DNA of 55,552 bases from Methanoculleus sp. (GTDB lineage Archaea; Halobacteriota; Methanomicrobia; Methanomicrobiales; Methanoculleaceae): assembly GCF_020696975.1 (NCBI RefSeq), contig NZ_JAJGBK010000023.1, positions 1 to 55,552 of the forward strand, written 5' to 3'. Under the pieces are notes generated by a model that saw only the letters and a program-made list of their open reading frames with translations, did no database searches and had not been told where the DNA came from. The position numbers and the translations under genes are program-made. The stretch's first letter is position 1. The number at the start of each line of letters is the position of its first letter. This document shows, one piece after another, positions 1 through 7,892 of the stretch.

Positions 1-385
1 AGGAGGCCGAAGGCCGGGCGGGGTGGGGGTGACACAAGAAGTTTGGATCGTTGGGAGAGCAGTGCAAATCTGTGTGAGTTGAGACAGGGGAGGGGGCAAG
101 CCCCCCTCCCCGTCAGCCCCTCCCCCAATGGCGATAGCCACCACGGTCCAGTGTATCGGGGCCTCACCGCCAGAGATTCCAACAACTACAGTAGACACCA
201 AGCCACCTTCAGAACCTCAGAAGTCCCGGTGCTAGCCACTTGCGCCTTTCAGATGCGCATGCTAAAATGGGACACACCAAATTGAGCGTCGCCCACGCCG
301 CCGCCGTCCGAGCACCGTCAGAAGCACCCCACCCCCCCGCCGATGGAGAACATTTTGTATCGCCGCAACCAACACTAAACGTACT
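1..385. other. Left-edge non-coding stretch with a GC-rich hairpin
   Basis: No convincing gene is visible: the short open frames here are low complexity and lack ribosome binding sites. The clear structure is a perfect 10-bp inverted repeat (GGGGAGGGGG at 87-96 against CCCCCTCCCC at 102-111) with a 5-nt loop, followed by another C-rich run. It could terminate or cap a transcript that began left of the window, or belong to a structured RNA. I do not see RNase P or SRP RNA core motifs. No strong TATA box precedes the gene at 386. Confidence 0.5.
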
Positions 386-877
386 ATGGAGAGCGGAACG
401 GTTGTGGGAAACCGTGTCTTTATCGCGGATAACGCAACAGTCATCGGAGACGTGATCCTCGCCGATGACGTGAGCGTATGGTTCGGCGCCGTCGTTCGGG
501 CCGACAGGGACCGGATCACGGTAGGCGCCGGCTCAAACATCCAGGACAACGCCGTCGTCCACACCACGATCGGATTCCCGGTCACGATCGGGACCGACGT
601 CTCGGTCGGCCACGGGGCCATCCTGCACGGCTGCGCCATCCGCGACCGTGTGCTCGTCGGGATGGGCGCCGTCGTCCTGAACGGCGCGGTGGTGGGGGAA
701 GGCTCCATCATCGGCGCCGGCGCCGTGGTGACGGAAGGTAAAGAGATACCGCCAAACTCGCTGGTCCTCGGCGTGCCCGGGAAAGCGATCCGGGAGACGA
801 CACCCGAGCAGCAGGAAGGTATTATTCGCAACGCGCGCGAATACGCCAGACTTGCAGGGAGGTATCGCCATGACTGA
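386..877 (+). CDS. Gamma-class carbonic anhydrase family protein (left-handed beta-helix)
   Basis: 163 aa with hexapeptide repeats throughout roughly residues 10-130, typical of the gamma carbonic anhydrase/YrdA family. These are trimeric zinc or iron enzymes that interconvert CO2 and bicarbonate. Three candidate metal ligands are visible, His59, His76 and His81; the last two are five apart, as in archaetypal Cam. The long acidic loop of Cam is absent, so this is the CamH-like short form, and activity is inferred rather than shown. It is cytoplasmic with no signal peptide. Its last codons overlap the start of the next gene (ATGA type), so the two are translationally coupled. The ATG at 386 gives the complete beta-helix. 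CO2 supply to methanogenesis is a reasonable but unproven role. Confidence 0.85.
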   Translation: MESGTVVGNRVFIADNATVIGDVILADDVSVWFGAVVRADRDRITVGAGSNIQDNAVVHTTIGFPVTIGTDVSVGHGAILHGCAIRDRVLVGMGAVVLNGAVVGEGSIIGAGAVVTEGKEIPPNSLVLGVPGKAIRETTPEQQEGIIRNAREYARLAGRYRHD

Positions 878-2144
878 CGTCGTCGTCATCGGCGCCGGGG
901 TTGCCGGCATCCAGGCGGCGCTCGACCTTGCGGACCACAACATCCACGTCCACCTCATCGAGCGCGAACCGACCATCGGCGGGCACATGGCCCAGCTCGA
1001 CAAGACGTTCCCCACCAACGACTGCTCGATGTGCATCCTCTCCCCGAAGATGGTGGAGGTGGCCCGGCACAGAAACGTCACCATCCACACCTGCTCCGAG
1101 GTCGAGTCGGTCGAGGGAGAGGTCGGGAACTTCCGGGTCAGGGTCAGGAAGCACCCCCGCTACATCATCGAGGAGGAGTGCAACGGGTGTGGGGACTGCA
1201 CCCGGATCTGCCCGGTCGAGGTCTACAACCGGTTCGACGCCGGGATCGGGGTCCGGAAAGCCATCTACAAGCCCCATGCCCAGGCGGTCCCGGACATCGT
1301 CGTCAAGGACCGGGAGCACTGTATCGAGTGCGGCCTCTGCTACGACGTCTGCGGCAAAGAAGCAATCCTCCACGAGGACGAAGAGCGCCTGATCGAGATA
1401 GAGGCGGCAAGCATCGTCGTCACGACCGGATATGCGACGTTTGACGCCCGGAATAAGACGCAGCTGCGCTACCTCGTCATCCCCGACGTCATCACGAGCC
1501 TTGAGTTCGAGCGGATGATCAACGCGAGCGGCCCGACGGGCGGCAAACTCAAAAGGCTCTCGAACGGCAAACCGCCCCGGAGCATAGCGTTCGTCCAGTG
1601 CGTCGGCTCCCGCGACGCCTCTATCGGCCGCCCCTACTGTTCCGGCGTCTGCTGCATGTACGCGATGAAGAACGCCATGCTCATCCGGGAGAAGAACCCT
1701 GGCGTCGATGTCACGGTCTTCTATAACGACGTCCGGGCCTACGGCAAGGGCTACGAGGAGTATTACGAGCGGGCGAGGAGCCTCGGGATCCGGTTCGTCC
1801 GCGGGTTCCCCGGCGAGGTGCTCGAGGAGGACGATCATCTTATGATGACCGCGGAGAACACCGAGACCGGCGAGGTGGAGACGTTCCACCCGGACCTGGT
1901 GGTGCTCTCCATCGGGCTTGAGCCCGCGGGAGGAGCAGAGGAGATCGGCCGGATGCTCGGCATCCCGAGAGACGAGTCCGGGTTCTTCGGGGCTGCCGAT
2001 CTGAAACTCGGCCCCGTCCTCACGGTGAAGCCCGGGATCTACGTGGCAGGAACCGCCACCGCGCCGAAGGATATCCCCGACTCGGTCGCCATGGGCGAGG
2101 CGGCCGCAATGCGGGCGTATCTTGACGCAATCAGGGCAGGATAA
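870..2144 (+). CDS. HdrA-like FAD/iron-sulfur oxidoreductase (short form)
   Basis: 424 aa. An N-terminal FAD-binding motif (VVVIGAGVAGIQAA) is followed by the HdrA-type Cys52/Cys55 segment (DCSMCILSPK), two [4Fe-4S] ferredoxin motifs (Cys104/107/110/114 and Cys151/154/157/161), and the HdrA signature with QCVGSRD and YCSGVCCMYAMK near residues 245-270. This is the thioredoxin-reductase-like core of heterodisulfide reductase subunit A, which passes electrons to HdrBC, bifurcating in some complexes. Methanogen HdrA is about 650 aa; this protein lacks the C-terminal ferredoxin part and has no adjacent hdrB or hdrC. The ATG at 870 is chosen because GGGAGGT lies just upstream; a longer frame from TTG at 852 would contain that ribosome binding site. 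It sits between the carbonic anhydrase and mtnA in one operon. The partner and electron donor are unknown. Confidence 0.85.
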   Translation: MTDVVVIGAGVAGIQAALDLADHNIHVHLIEREPTIGGHMAQLDKTFPTNDCSMCILSPKMVEVARHRNVTIHTCSEVESVEGEVGNFRVRVRKHPRYIIEEECNGCGDCTRICPVEVYNRFDAGIGVRKAIYKPHAQAVPDIVVKDREHCIECGLCYDVCGKEAILHEDEERLIEIEAASIVVTTGYATFDARNKTQLRYLVIPDVITSLEFERMINASGPTGGKLKRLSNGKPPRSIAFVQCVGSRDASIGRPYCSGVCCMYAMKNAMLIREKNPGVDVTVFYNDVRAYGKGYEEYYERARSLGIRFVRGFPGEVLEEDDHLMMTAENTETGEVETFHPDLVVLSIGLEPAGGAEEIGRMLGIPRDESGFFGAADLKLGPVLTVKPGIYVAGTATAPKDIPDSVAMGEAAAMRAYLDAIRAG

Positions 2145-2146
2145 GC

Positions 2147-3208
2147 ATGCCGGAGACGAAAGAGCCCTACACTATCGCGTGGGATGCCGAGAGCGAGTGC
2201 ATCGTCTATATCGACCAGACCCTCCTCCCGGGAAGATACGAGATGATGCGGTGCACCACCATCGACGACCTCGCCCGGGCGATCCGGCGGCTTGAGATCC
2301 GGGGGGCCCCGGCGCTCGGGATCGCCGGCGCGATGGGCGTGGCGCTCGCGGCCGTCCGGAGCACCGAAGAGGATCTCGGCCGGTTTCTCGACGATGTCCG
2401 GCGGGCCGCGGACCACCTGCGGAGCACCCGCCCGACCGCGGTCAACCTCGCATGGGGGATCGACCGCGTGACGCGGAAGGTCGCAATGGCCGCATCGGTC
2501 GCGGAGGCAAAGGCCATCGCCGTAGCCGAGGCGAACGCCGTCGCAAAAGAGGACGAACTGACCTGCCGGAAGCTCGGCGGATTCGGCGAAGACCTCTTCC
2601 CCGACGAGTGTACGGTGCTCACCCACTGCAACGCGGGAGCGCTTGCCTGCCGGTGCTGGGGGACGGCCCTCGGCGTGATCCGCTCGGCGGTCGCGGCCGG
2701 CAAGAACGTCCGGGTGTTCTCCTGCGAGACCCGGCCGCTGAACCAGGGCTCACGGCTCACCTGCTGGGAGCTTGCCCGAGACGGGATCGACGTGACCCTC
2801 ATTCCCGACTCTTCGGCGGCATACCTGATGCGGAAGGGGAAGATCGATCTCGTCATCGTCGGCGCGGACCGGATCACAAAGGACGCGGTCTTTAACAAGA
2901 TCGGAACCTACATGCATGCAGTTGCCGCCCGTCACCATAAGATCCCGTTCTACGTCGCGGCGCCGGTCTCGACGTTCGACCTTTCCCGCAGGGAGACGGA
3001 TATCATCGTCGAGGAGCGGGACCGTTCCGAACTCGCCTACTGCGGCGACCGACAGCTCGTTCCCGACGACGTCAAGGTGCTCAACTACGCCTTCGACGCC
3101 ACCCCGCTCGATCTTATCGACGGCATCATCACCGAGATCGGGGTACTCCGGCCGCCGTATGCCGAGTCCTTCCGGCTTGTCGGGAAGGGAGAGGAAACCA
3201 GACCATGA
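2147..3208 (+). CDS. mtnA: S-methyl-5-thioribose-1-phosphate isomerase (MtnA)
   Basis: 353 aa, the usual length for MtnA of the eIF2B alpha/beta/delta-like aldose-ketose isomerase family. It converts 5-methylthioribose 1-phosphate to the ribulose 1-phosphate in salvage of methylthioadenosine; archaeal homologues may act on related 5-deoxy or ribose 1,5-bisphosphate substrates. RGAPALGIAGA near residue 52, the catalytic Cys in CNAGALA (near 160) and the catalytic Asp in GADRI (near 243) are all present. It starts 2 nt after the HdrA-like stop and overlaps the DUF116 gene by 4 nt, so it is in the same operon. The sequence gives no functional link between a salvage isomerase and an Hdr-like protein. 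Confidence 0.88.
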   Translation: MPETKEPYTIAWDAESECIVYIDQTLLPGRYEMMRCTTIDDLARAIRRLEIRGAPALGIAGAMGVALAAVRSTEEDLGRFLDDVRRAADHLRSTRPTAVNLAWGIDRVTRKVAMAASVAEAKAIAVAEANAVAKEDELTCRKLGGFGEDLFPDECTVLTHCNAGALACRCWGTALGVIRSAVAAGKNVRVFSCETRPLNQGSRLTCWELARDGIDVTLIPDSSAAYLMRKGKIDLVIVGADRITKDAVFNKIGTYMHAVAARHHKIPFYVAAPVSTFDLSRRETDIIVEERDRSELAYCGDRQLVPDDVKVLNYAFDATPLDLIDGIITEIGVLRPPYAESFRLVGKGEETRP

Positions 3209-3909
3209 TGTTCTTTGAGTCCGGGATCTGGATCCAGTTGATGACCATCATCGGCGAGATTACGTTCTTTCTCATCCTCGGCATGCTGCTTTTGGCGGTG
3301 GCCCTTGCCATCATCGTCACCGCCTCGATAACCAGGGGGAAGTTCTACCTTCCGCGGATCCTGATACCCGGCCTGGTCCTCCTCGAAGGGCTCGTCAAGG
3401 CGTTCTGCAAACTCCTCGGGCTGGATGATCGGGATCTTGTCACGTTCTTCATAACCCTCCGCAACACCATGAACACAAAGGCGTTCTCGGAGACTCCTGT
3501 GCGGCAGCGGGCGGTCTTCCTGCCCCAGTGCCTGCGGTCGGCCCAGTGTCCGGCAAACCTGACGCCGGAAGGCCTCAAGTGCCGGAACTGCGGCCGCTGT
3601 GCGGTCGGGGAGAACGCGGCCTGGCTGGAGCATATCGGCTACCGCGTCTTCATCGTCCCGGGCTCGACGTTCATAAAGCGGATGGTCAAGAAGTACCGAC
3701 CGCGGGCGATCATCGGCGTCGGCTGCCTCATGGAGGTAAAAGACGGGATCGATATGTGCGATAGAATCGGGATCACCCCCATGGGCGTCGTGAACGTAAA
3801 AGACGGGTGCGTGGAGACGGTGGCGGACTGGATTGCGGTGAGGGACGTCGCCCTGCTCGGCGTCGAACACCCTTCAGGTGCCGTAGACCTTCACGGCCCT
3901 GCCGAATAG
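3205..3909 (+). CDS. DUF116 family membrane-anchored cysteine-rich protein
   Basis: 234 aa. One long hydrophobic segment lies at about residues 8-40 and a weaker one at about 52-68, followed by a cytosolic domain rich in Cys: LPQCLRS, a CxxC-type cluster in KCRNCGRC, and GVGCLMEV. This matches DUF116, a family of unknown function in archaea and some bacteria. The cysteine spacing suggests iron-sulfur or zinc binding (inference). ATGA coupling to mtnA shows it is the last gene of the carbonic anhydrase-HdrA-mtnA operon. Its last 36 bp overlap the 3' end of the convergent bactofilin-like gene. A redox role beside the HdrA-like protein is only a guess. Confidence 0.8.
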   Translation: MMFFESGIWIQLMTIIGEITFFLILGMLLLAVALAIIVTASITRGKFYLPRILIPGLVLLEGLVKAFCKLLGLDDRDLVTFFITLRNTMNTKAFSETPVRQRAVFLPQCLRSAQCPANLTPEGLKCRNCGRCAVGENAAWLEHIGYRVFIVPGSTFIKRMVKKYRPRAIIGVGCLMEVKDGIDMCDRIGITPMGVVNVKDGCVETVADWIAVRDVALLGVEHPSGAVDLHGPAE

Positions 3910-4284
3910 GCGTTCGCTCGTGACCTTGCCATAGACGAAGATCGTCTCGCCGCTGTTGACGTCCCCGACGCGGACTCCCGGCCGGAGGGTGATGTTTCCC
4001 CCCGCCCGGATTGAGTGGAGATGCGCGTTGTCGCAGATGGTGGCCGTTTTCTGGACACAGAGCGGCCCTTTGACCTTGACATCGTGGCCGACGACGATGC
4101 TCTCTGCTTCGATAGAGCCCCCGACTGTTGAGCCCGGCCCGAGTTCAAAGCAGCCGGCAACCACCACGTTGCCCCAGATGTGCGTCTCCGCAGGAACGAT
4201 GAAATTCCCGTCTATCTTCACGTTTCCGTCAAAAAAGGAACCTTTTGGTGCTATGTATGTGTCCCCGCGCCGGTAAACTTTCAT
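3874..4284 (-). CDS. Polymer-forming cytoskeletal (bactofilin-like) protein
   Basis: 136 aa of repeated short beta-strand units with Gly turns and Ile/Val at every sixth or so position, as in bactofilin (formerly DUF583), which forms a right-handed beta-helix that polymerises into filaments. There is no membrane segment or signal peptide. Archaeal copies are small and their role is not established; scaffolding or envelope organisation is the family expectation. It is transcribed alone from a TATA-like element (around 4322-4336, minus) and overlaps DUF116 tail to tail by 36 bp. The start at 4284 gives MKVYRRGDTY, a typical short N-terminal lead-in. Confidence 0.8.
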   Translation of the reverse strand: MKVYRRGDTYIAPKGSFFDGNVKIDGNFIVPAETHIWGNVVVAGCFELGPGSTVGGSIEAESIVVGHDVKVKGPLCVQKTATICDNAHLHSIRAGGNITLRPGVRVGDVNSGETIFVYGKVTSERLFGRAVKVYGT

Positions 4285-4321
4285 GAAGATCTTCCGGATA
4301 ACTACTCGGTCCGTAACCAGA

Positions 4322-4336
4322 TAAAATTATAGTAGG
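4322..4336 (-). promoter_or_regulatory. TATA-like promoter of the bactofilin-like gene
   Basis: Read on the minus strand, an AT-rich ACTATAATTTTATC element lies about 40-50 nt before the ATG at 4284, a suitable distance for an archaeal box A with a short leader. Assigned by pattern only. Confidence 0.5.
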
Positions 4337-4396
4337 ATTTCTCGAAGCCTTAAGACCGTACGGGGTTTTTACCGGGCGGCCCAGAATTTTCTCCCT

Positions 4397-4427
4397 GGAG
4401 AACCCGGACGCCGGCGAGGGGTTCTCC
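4397..4427 (-). terminator. Perfect 9-bp hairpin after the UbiA gene
   Basis: GGAGAACCC at 4397-4405 and GGGTTCTCC at 4419-4427 form a perfect 9-bp stem with a 13-nt loop, beginning 4 nt after the UbiA stop. Only short T-runs follow on the minus strand, so it may terminate transcription or simply stabilise the 3' end. Confidence 0.5.
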
Positions 4428-4430
4428 GGA

Positions 4431-5270
4431 CTACACCACCGCGGCAACCGCAAAGACCGCGAGCGCGGCGAACATCCCGACCCGGAGGATCGATGTCGCC
4501 CGGGATTCCCGGACACATGCCGGCGTCGTGCATCGTGCCCCCCTGACGGCCCCAAAGAGGATGATGATATCCACAACCGCGATGGCGGCAAGGTAGAAGA
4601 GGCCCCACCAGTCCCCGAAGGGGAGAAGGCTTGCCGCCACGGCGGCGAGGCCGCAGGCGAGCGCGAGCACCCCCGTCCACCGGACGCCGATGATCATGGG
4701 AAGGGTGCGTGCGCCTCCGGCGGCGTCCCCGTCCACGTCTTCGGCGTCTTTGAGAACCTCCCGCGCAATGGTCGCAAGGAATGTGATCGCCGCAAGCGAG
4801 AGGTTCTGGATGAGCCCCTCGATCCCCGCAAACGCTCCGCCGAAGAGAAAGACGCTCGCCGTCAGGTAGGCGACCGCGAGGTTGCCGATGCCCGGGGTCC
4901 GCTTCAGCCAGAGGGCATACGCGACCAGGATCACGACGTTCACGAGGGCGATCGCAAGGCAGAGCGTTGTCGTCAGGGCGGCGGAAAGCAGTCCGCCGAT
5001 GAAGAGCACCGCCGTGTAGGCTTTTGCGCCGGCAAGACTGATCAGTCCCGCCGGTATGGGCCGGCCGGGCCGGTTGATCCGGTCGATATCGACGTCGTAG
5101 ACGTCGTTGATCACGTTCCCCGCGGCGGTGATGAGCGTGACAGCCACGGCGAGCAGGAGCGACGGCGGCGTGAGGGTCCCGGTGGCGACGAGGTAGCCGA
5201 TGAGCGCGGTAAGCCCGGCAACGACGGCGTTATGCGGACGGGTGATCCTGATAAAAGCGGCGGCGCTCAT
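4431..5270 (-). CDS. UbiA-family prenyltransferase, probable DGGGP synthase
   Basis: 279 aa, integral membrane, about eight or nine transmembrane segments. The first Asp-rich motif NDVYDVDIDRINRPGRPIPAG (around residues 54-74) and a second, DAEDVDGDAAGGARTLP, are both intact and bind Mg-diphosphate. Length and motifs fit geranylgeranylglycerol-phosphate geranylgeranyltransferase, which adds the second C20 chain in archaeal ether lipid synthesis; other UbiA substrates cannot be excluded. The start at 5270 (MSAAAFIRITRPHNAV) is preferred because a longer frame would read into the tRNA-Arg gene, and because a TATA box (about 5299-5306) sits about 30 nt upstream, giving a nearly leaderless mRNA. 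Confidence 0.85.
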   Translation of the reverse strand: MSAAAFIRITRPHNAVVAGLTALIGYLVATGTLTPPSLLLAVAVTLITAAGNVINDVYDVDIDRINRPGRPIPAGLISLAGAKAYTAVLFIGGLLSAALTTTLCLAIALVNVVILVAYALWLKRTPGIGNLAVAYLTASVFLFGGAFAGIEGLIQNLSLAAITFLATIAREVLKDAEDVDGDAAGGARTLPMIIGVRWTGVLALACGLAAVAASLLPFGDWWGLFYLAAIAVVDIIILFGAVRGARCTTPACVRESRATSILRVGMFAALAVFAVAAVV

Positions 5271-5298
5271 TCTTGGAGAGTTAGGTTTTCTGCCTATC

Positions 5299-5307
5299 GA
5301 TAAATAA
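5299..5307 (-). promoter_or_regulatory. TATA box of the UbiA prenyltransferase gene
   Basis: On the minus strand GGTTATTTATCGA lies about 32 nt before the ATG at 5270, which predicts a transcript with a leader of only a few nucleotides and supports that start. Confidence 0.55.
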
Positions 5308-5342
5308 CCAGAGGTTCTCTGAGCAAGAACCCGGAAAAAGGA

Positions 5343-5417
5343 CGGGCTTGGGGGGATTTGAACCCCCGGCATTCAGCTTAGGAGGCTGACGCCATGTCCT
5401 GGCTAGGCCACAAGCCC
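5343..5417 (-). tRNA. tRNA-Arg(CCT)
   Basis: Minus strand. The acceptor stem GGGCTTG/CAAGCCC is perfect, the T arm is GGGGG-TTCAAAT-CCCCC, and the anticodon stem TCAGC/GCTGA encloses the loop CTCCTAA, giving anticodon CCT, which reads AGG. The 3' CCA is not encoded. No intron is seen. Confidence 0.95.
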
Positions 5418-5449
5418 ATACACCGGAGTATTAGTATTATTCATCAGAA

Positions 5450-5459
5450 GGTATAAGGG
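5450..5459. promoter_or_regulatory. Shared divergent TATA element (tRNA-Arg / trm1)
   Basis: GGTATAAGGG lies about 33 nt before the trm1 ATG on the + strand; its complement CCCTTATACC lies about 35 nt before the 5' end of tRNA-Arg on the minus strand. One AT-rich element could serve both directions. Confidence 0.5.
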
Positions 5460-5486
5460 TATCGAGCATCCACCTTTCCGGAAGCA

Positions 5487-6602
5487 ATGGATATCGTTGA
5501 GGTTACGGAGGGAAGAACCCGGTTTTTCGTGCCGAGGCAGGATCCTCACCTTCAGTTCCCGCCGGGGAGCGGCCCGGTCTTTTATAACTCGCGCATGGAA
5601 CTGAACCGGGACGCCACGATCCTCCTCCTCTCTGCGTTAAAACCCGGGAGTTACCTTGACGCCATGGGGGCGTCCGGTGTCCGGGGGCTCCGGGTGGCGC
5701 ATGAGGTCGGCATACCGGTGACGATCAACGACTGGAACCCGAGAGCGGTCGATCTGATCCAGGAGAACGTAACGGCGCTGGCGATTGCCGCCGAAGTCAC
5801 TCGCGGAGACGCGAACGCCCTGATGAGCGCTCGGAAGTTCGACGCCGTCGACCTCGACCCCTTCGGGACACCGGCGCCGTTCGTCGACGCAGCGGCCCGG
5901 AGCGCAGGGAGGTACCTCTTTGTGACCGCGACCGACACCGCGCCTCTCTGCGGGGCGCACCTGAAAGCCGGGATGCGCCGCTACTTCTCTCGTCCCCGGA
6001 ACACCGAGTACCATGCCGAGGTGGGCCTCCGGACGCTTCTCGGGTTTGTTGTGCGCGAGGTGATCAAGTACGACCGCGGGGTGGAACCCCTCTTCTGTTA
6101 CGCGCACGAGCACTTCCACCGGCTGCACCTCCGCCTCAGGGACGGGGCAGCGGCGGCCGACCGGACCCTCGCGCGGATCGGCTACGTGATGCAGTGTCCC
6201 CACTGCCTCTACCGCTCGGAGAGAACGGGGATGCTCCCTGAGGCGGAGAAGTGCCCGCTCTGTGGCGTGGACCTCGTCCCGGTCGGCCCCCTCTGGACCG
6301 GGAGGATCAACGATAATCCAACGCTCGTTGCGATGGAAGAGGCGCTCCCCGGAGTCACGGCCAGGACCGGGACGCGGATCGCCCGGCTGCTTGCAACCTG
6401 CGGGCAGGAATTGGAGACCTCGAGCCACTACGACTACCACGTCATAGCAAAATCGCTCCGGGTCTCGCCCGGCAGCATCGGGACGGTCATCGAACGTCTT
6501 GTGGCCCTCGGCTACCAGGCAAGCCGCGCACACTACTCCGGTACCGCTATAAAGACCGATGCGCCGCTTCCTGTCCTTGAAAAAGCGATCAGCGGCGGGT
6601 GA
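5487..6602 (+). CDS. trm1: tRNA (guanine26-N2)-dimethyltransferase Trm1
   Basis: 371 aa, normal for archaeal Trm1, which uses S-adenosylmethionine to make N2,N2-dimethylguanosine at position 26 of tRNA. The N-terminal EGRTRFFVP segment, FYNSRMELNRD, the AdoMet site (LDAMGASGVRGLR, around residues 58-70), the catalytic DLDPFGTPAPF and the C-terminal zinc motif CPHC...CPLC (near 235-258) are all present. It diverges from tRNA-Arg and ends in a 14-bp tail-to-tail overlap with the DRG gene. The ATG at 5487 follows a GGAAG sequence. Cytoplasmic, housekeeping. Confidence 0.95.
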   Translation: MDIVEVTEGRTRFFVPRQDPHLQFPPGSGPVFYNSRMELNRDATILLLSALKPGSYLDAMGASGVRGLRVAHEVGIPVTINDWNPRAVDLIQENVTALAIAAEVTRGDANALMSARKFDAVDLDPFGTPAPFVDAAARSAGRYLFVTATDTAPLCGAHLKAGMRRYFSRPRNTEYHAEVGLRTLLGFVVREVIKYDRGVEPLFCYAHEHFHRLHLRLRDGAAAADRTLARIGYVMQCPHCLYRSERTGMLPEAEKCPLCGVDLVPVGPLWTGRINDNPTLVAMEEALPGVTARTGTRIARLLATCGQELETSSHYDYHVIAKSLRVSPGSIGTVIERLVALGYQASRAHYSGTAIKTDAPLPVLEKAISGG

Positions 6603-7704
6603 CGACGGTGAGGACGTCCCCGTCCGCGAGCTGGTGGTTGAGGCCGACACGTTGCGCGTCGTGCTTGGCCGAGTCACCCCAGACTTTTGCGTACCGGAAC
6701 TTGTCGGCGAAGTCCCGGTGAAGCCGGTCGCAGACATCCTTGACGGTCGCCGGGCTCCGGATGATCATCGGCTCGTCCATATCCGCGGGGCCGCCGACCG
6801 GCTTTAAGTAGACCCGCATGAAGCCAAGGTTATCGAATATGGCGTCTTTTAAGTCATCGATGCGGTAGCCGCTGTGCGCCGATACCATGATGGGCTCTTC
6901 GCCGAACCGCTCGGTCAGTTCTTCCTCGATCACCGCCCGGGTCTTCTCGTCCACCAGGTCGACCTTGTTGACCGCGATGAACGCAGGGACGTAGACCCGG
7001 TTGCCGATCATCGCGTCGATGAAGTCGTCCTGCGTGACGCCGTTGCGGATCAGGACGTCTGCGTTGACGATCTTGTTCTCTGCGAGGATTGCGCGGATAT
7101 CCTCGAGATCGAGGTCGACGGCGCCGACGGTGTTCAGCCTGATACCGCCGTTTCCGGCCTTCTTGATGGTGATATCGGGTTTTGGTCGGTTGATCCGGAT
7201 CCCGGCATCATGGAGCTCGCGGAGGAGGACGTCCACATGCTTCTCATTGAAGACGTCGACGAGAACCAGGATAAGGTCGGCGCTCCGGACGACGGCGATA
7301 ACCTCTTTCCCGCGGCCTTTGCCCATGGCGGCCCCGGCGATCAGGCCGGGGATATCCAGGATCTGGATCTTTGCGCCCCGGTGCTCCATCGAACCCGGGA
7401 TGACGGAGACGGTTGTGAATGCATAGGCCGCCGTCTCCGAGAGGTCGTTGCCGGTGAGCCTGTTGAGCAGCGTACTCTTTCCGACGGACGGGAAACCGAC
7501 CAGGACAACAGTGGCGTCTCCCGATTTCTTCACGGAGTAGCCCTCGCCTCCGCCGGAGGAGGCCATGGCCCGGGCTACTGCTTCATCACGAATTTTTGCA
7601 ATTTTCGCCTTGAGGCGGCCGATATGCTTGGAGGTCGCCTTGTTGTACGGGGTATTCTTGAGTTCGTCCTCAAGTTCCCGTATCTGCTCTTCGACACTGC
7701 TCAT
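6589..7704 (-). CDS. DRG/Rbg-type Obg-family GTPase with TGS domain
   Basis: 371 aa. A basic helical N-terminus (residues 1-55) precedes a G domain with P loop GFPSVGKST (near 70), DIPG (near 118) and NKVD (near 250), then a C-terminal TGS domain (about 290-371). This matches the archaeal/eukaryotic developmentally regulated GTP-binding protein family, which associates with ribosomes and is thought to assist stalled translation. Full length. It has its own TATA-like element (about 7732-7742, minus) and overlaps trm1 at the 3' end by 14 bp. The exact role in archaea is not established. Confidence 0.93.
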   Translation of the reverse strand: MSSVEEQIRELEDELKNTPYNKATSKHIGRLKAKIAKIRDEAVARAMASSGGGEGYSVKKSGDATVVLVGFPSVGKSTLLNRLTGNDLSETAAYAFTTVSVIPGSMEHRGAKIQILDIPGLIAGAAMGKGRGKEVIAVVRSADLILVLVDVFNEKHVDVLLRELHDAGIRINRPKPDITIKKAGNGGIRLNTVGAVDLDLEDIRAILAENKIVNADVLIRNGVTQDDFIDAMIGNRVYVPAFIAVNKVDLVDEKTRAVIEEELTERFGEEPIMVSAHSGYRIDDLKDAIFDNLGFMRVYLKPVGGPADMDEPMIIRSPATVKDVCDRLHRDFADKFRYAKVWGDSAKHDAQRVGLNHQLADGDVLTVVTRR

Positions 7705-7845
7705 TACTGCCGGTACACGTATGCGGGGAAGCTACTTATTGGTGTCTGTGGTGAAAATCACGGATTGGCAGGGAAATCCAGGCCCGGATACGGCTCAGAT
7801 TGCCCGGTTGCGTGCAGGGTCGTGGAGGGGCAGGTATGCGACAGG

Positions 7846-7854
7846 TTTAAGTAC
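7846..7854 (+). promoter_or_regulatory. TATA-like promoter of tRNA-Glu
   Basis: TTTAAGTAC about 40-45 nt before the tRNA gene resembles box A, with a purine-rich sequence just upstream. It would give a short 5' leader to be trimmed by RNase P. Confidence 0.5.
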
Positions 7855-7892
7855 AAATAGATCAAACAATGTAGAGCACGTTGGTGCAATGC

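Noticed and set aside
43-455. Short + strand frames near the left edge
   Set aside because: They have no ribosome binding site or domain, and one runs into the carbonic anhydrase gene out of frame.
852-869. TTG start extending the HdrA-like protein by six residues
   Set aside because: The extension would translate the Shine-Dalgarno sequence itself; the ATG at 870 aligns with the family N-terminus.
822-1889. Long open frame on the minus strand opposite the HdrA-like gene
   Set aside because: It is a high-GC shadow of a gene with clear cysteine motifs. The translated product is low complexity, rich in Asp, Val and Arg, and has no family features.
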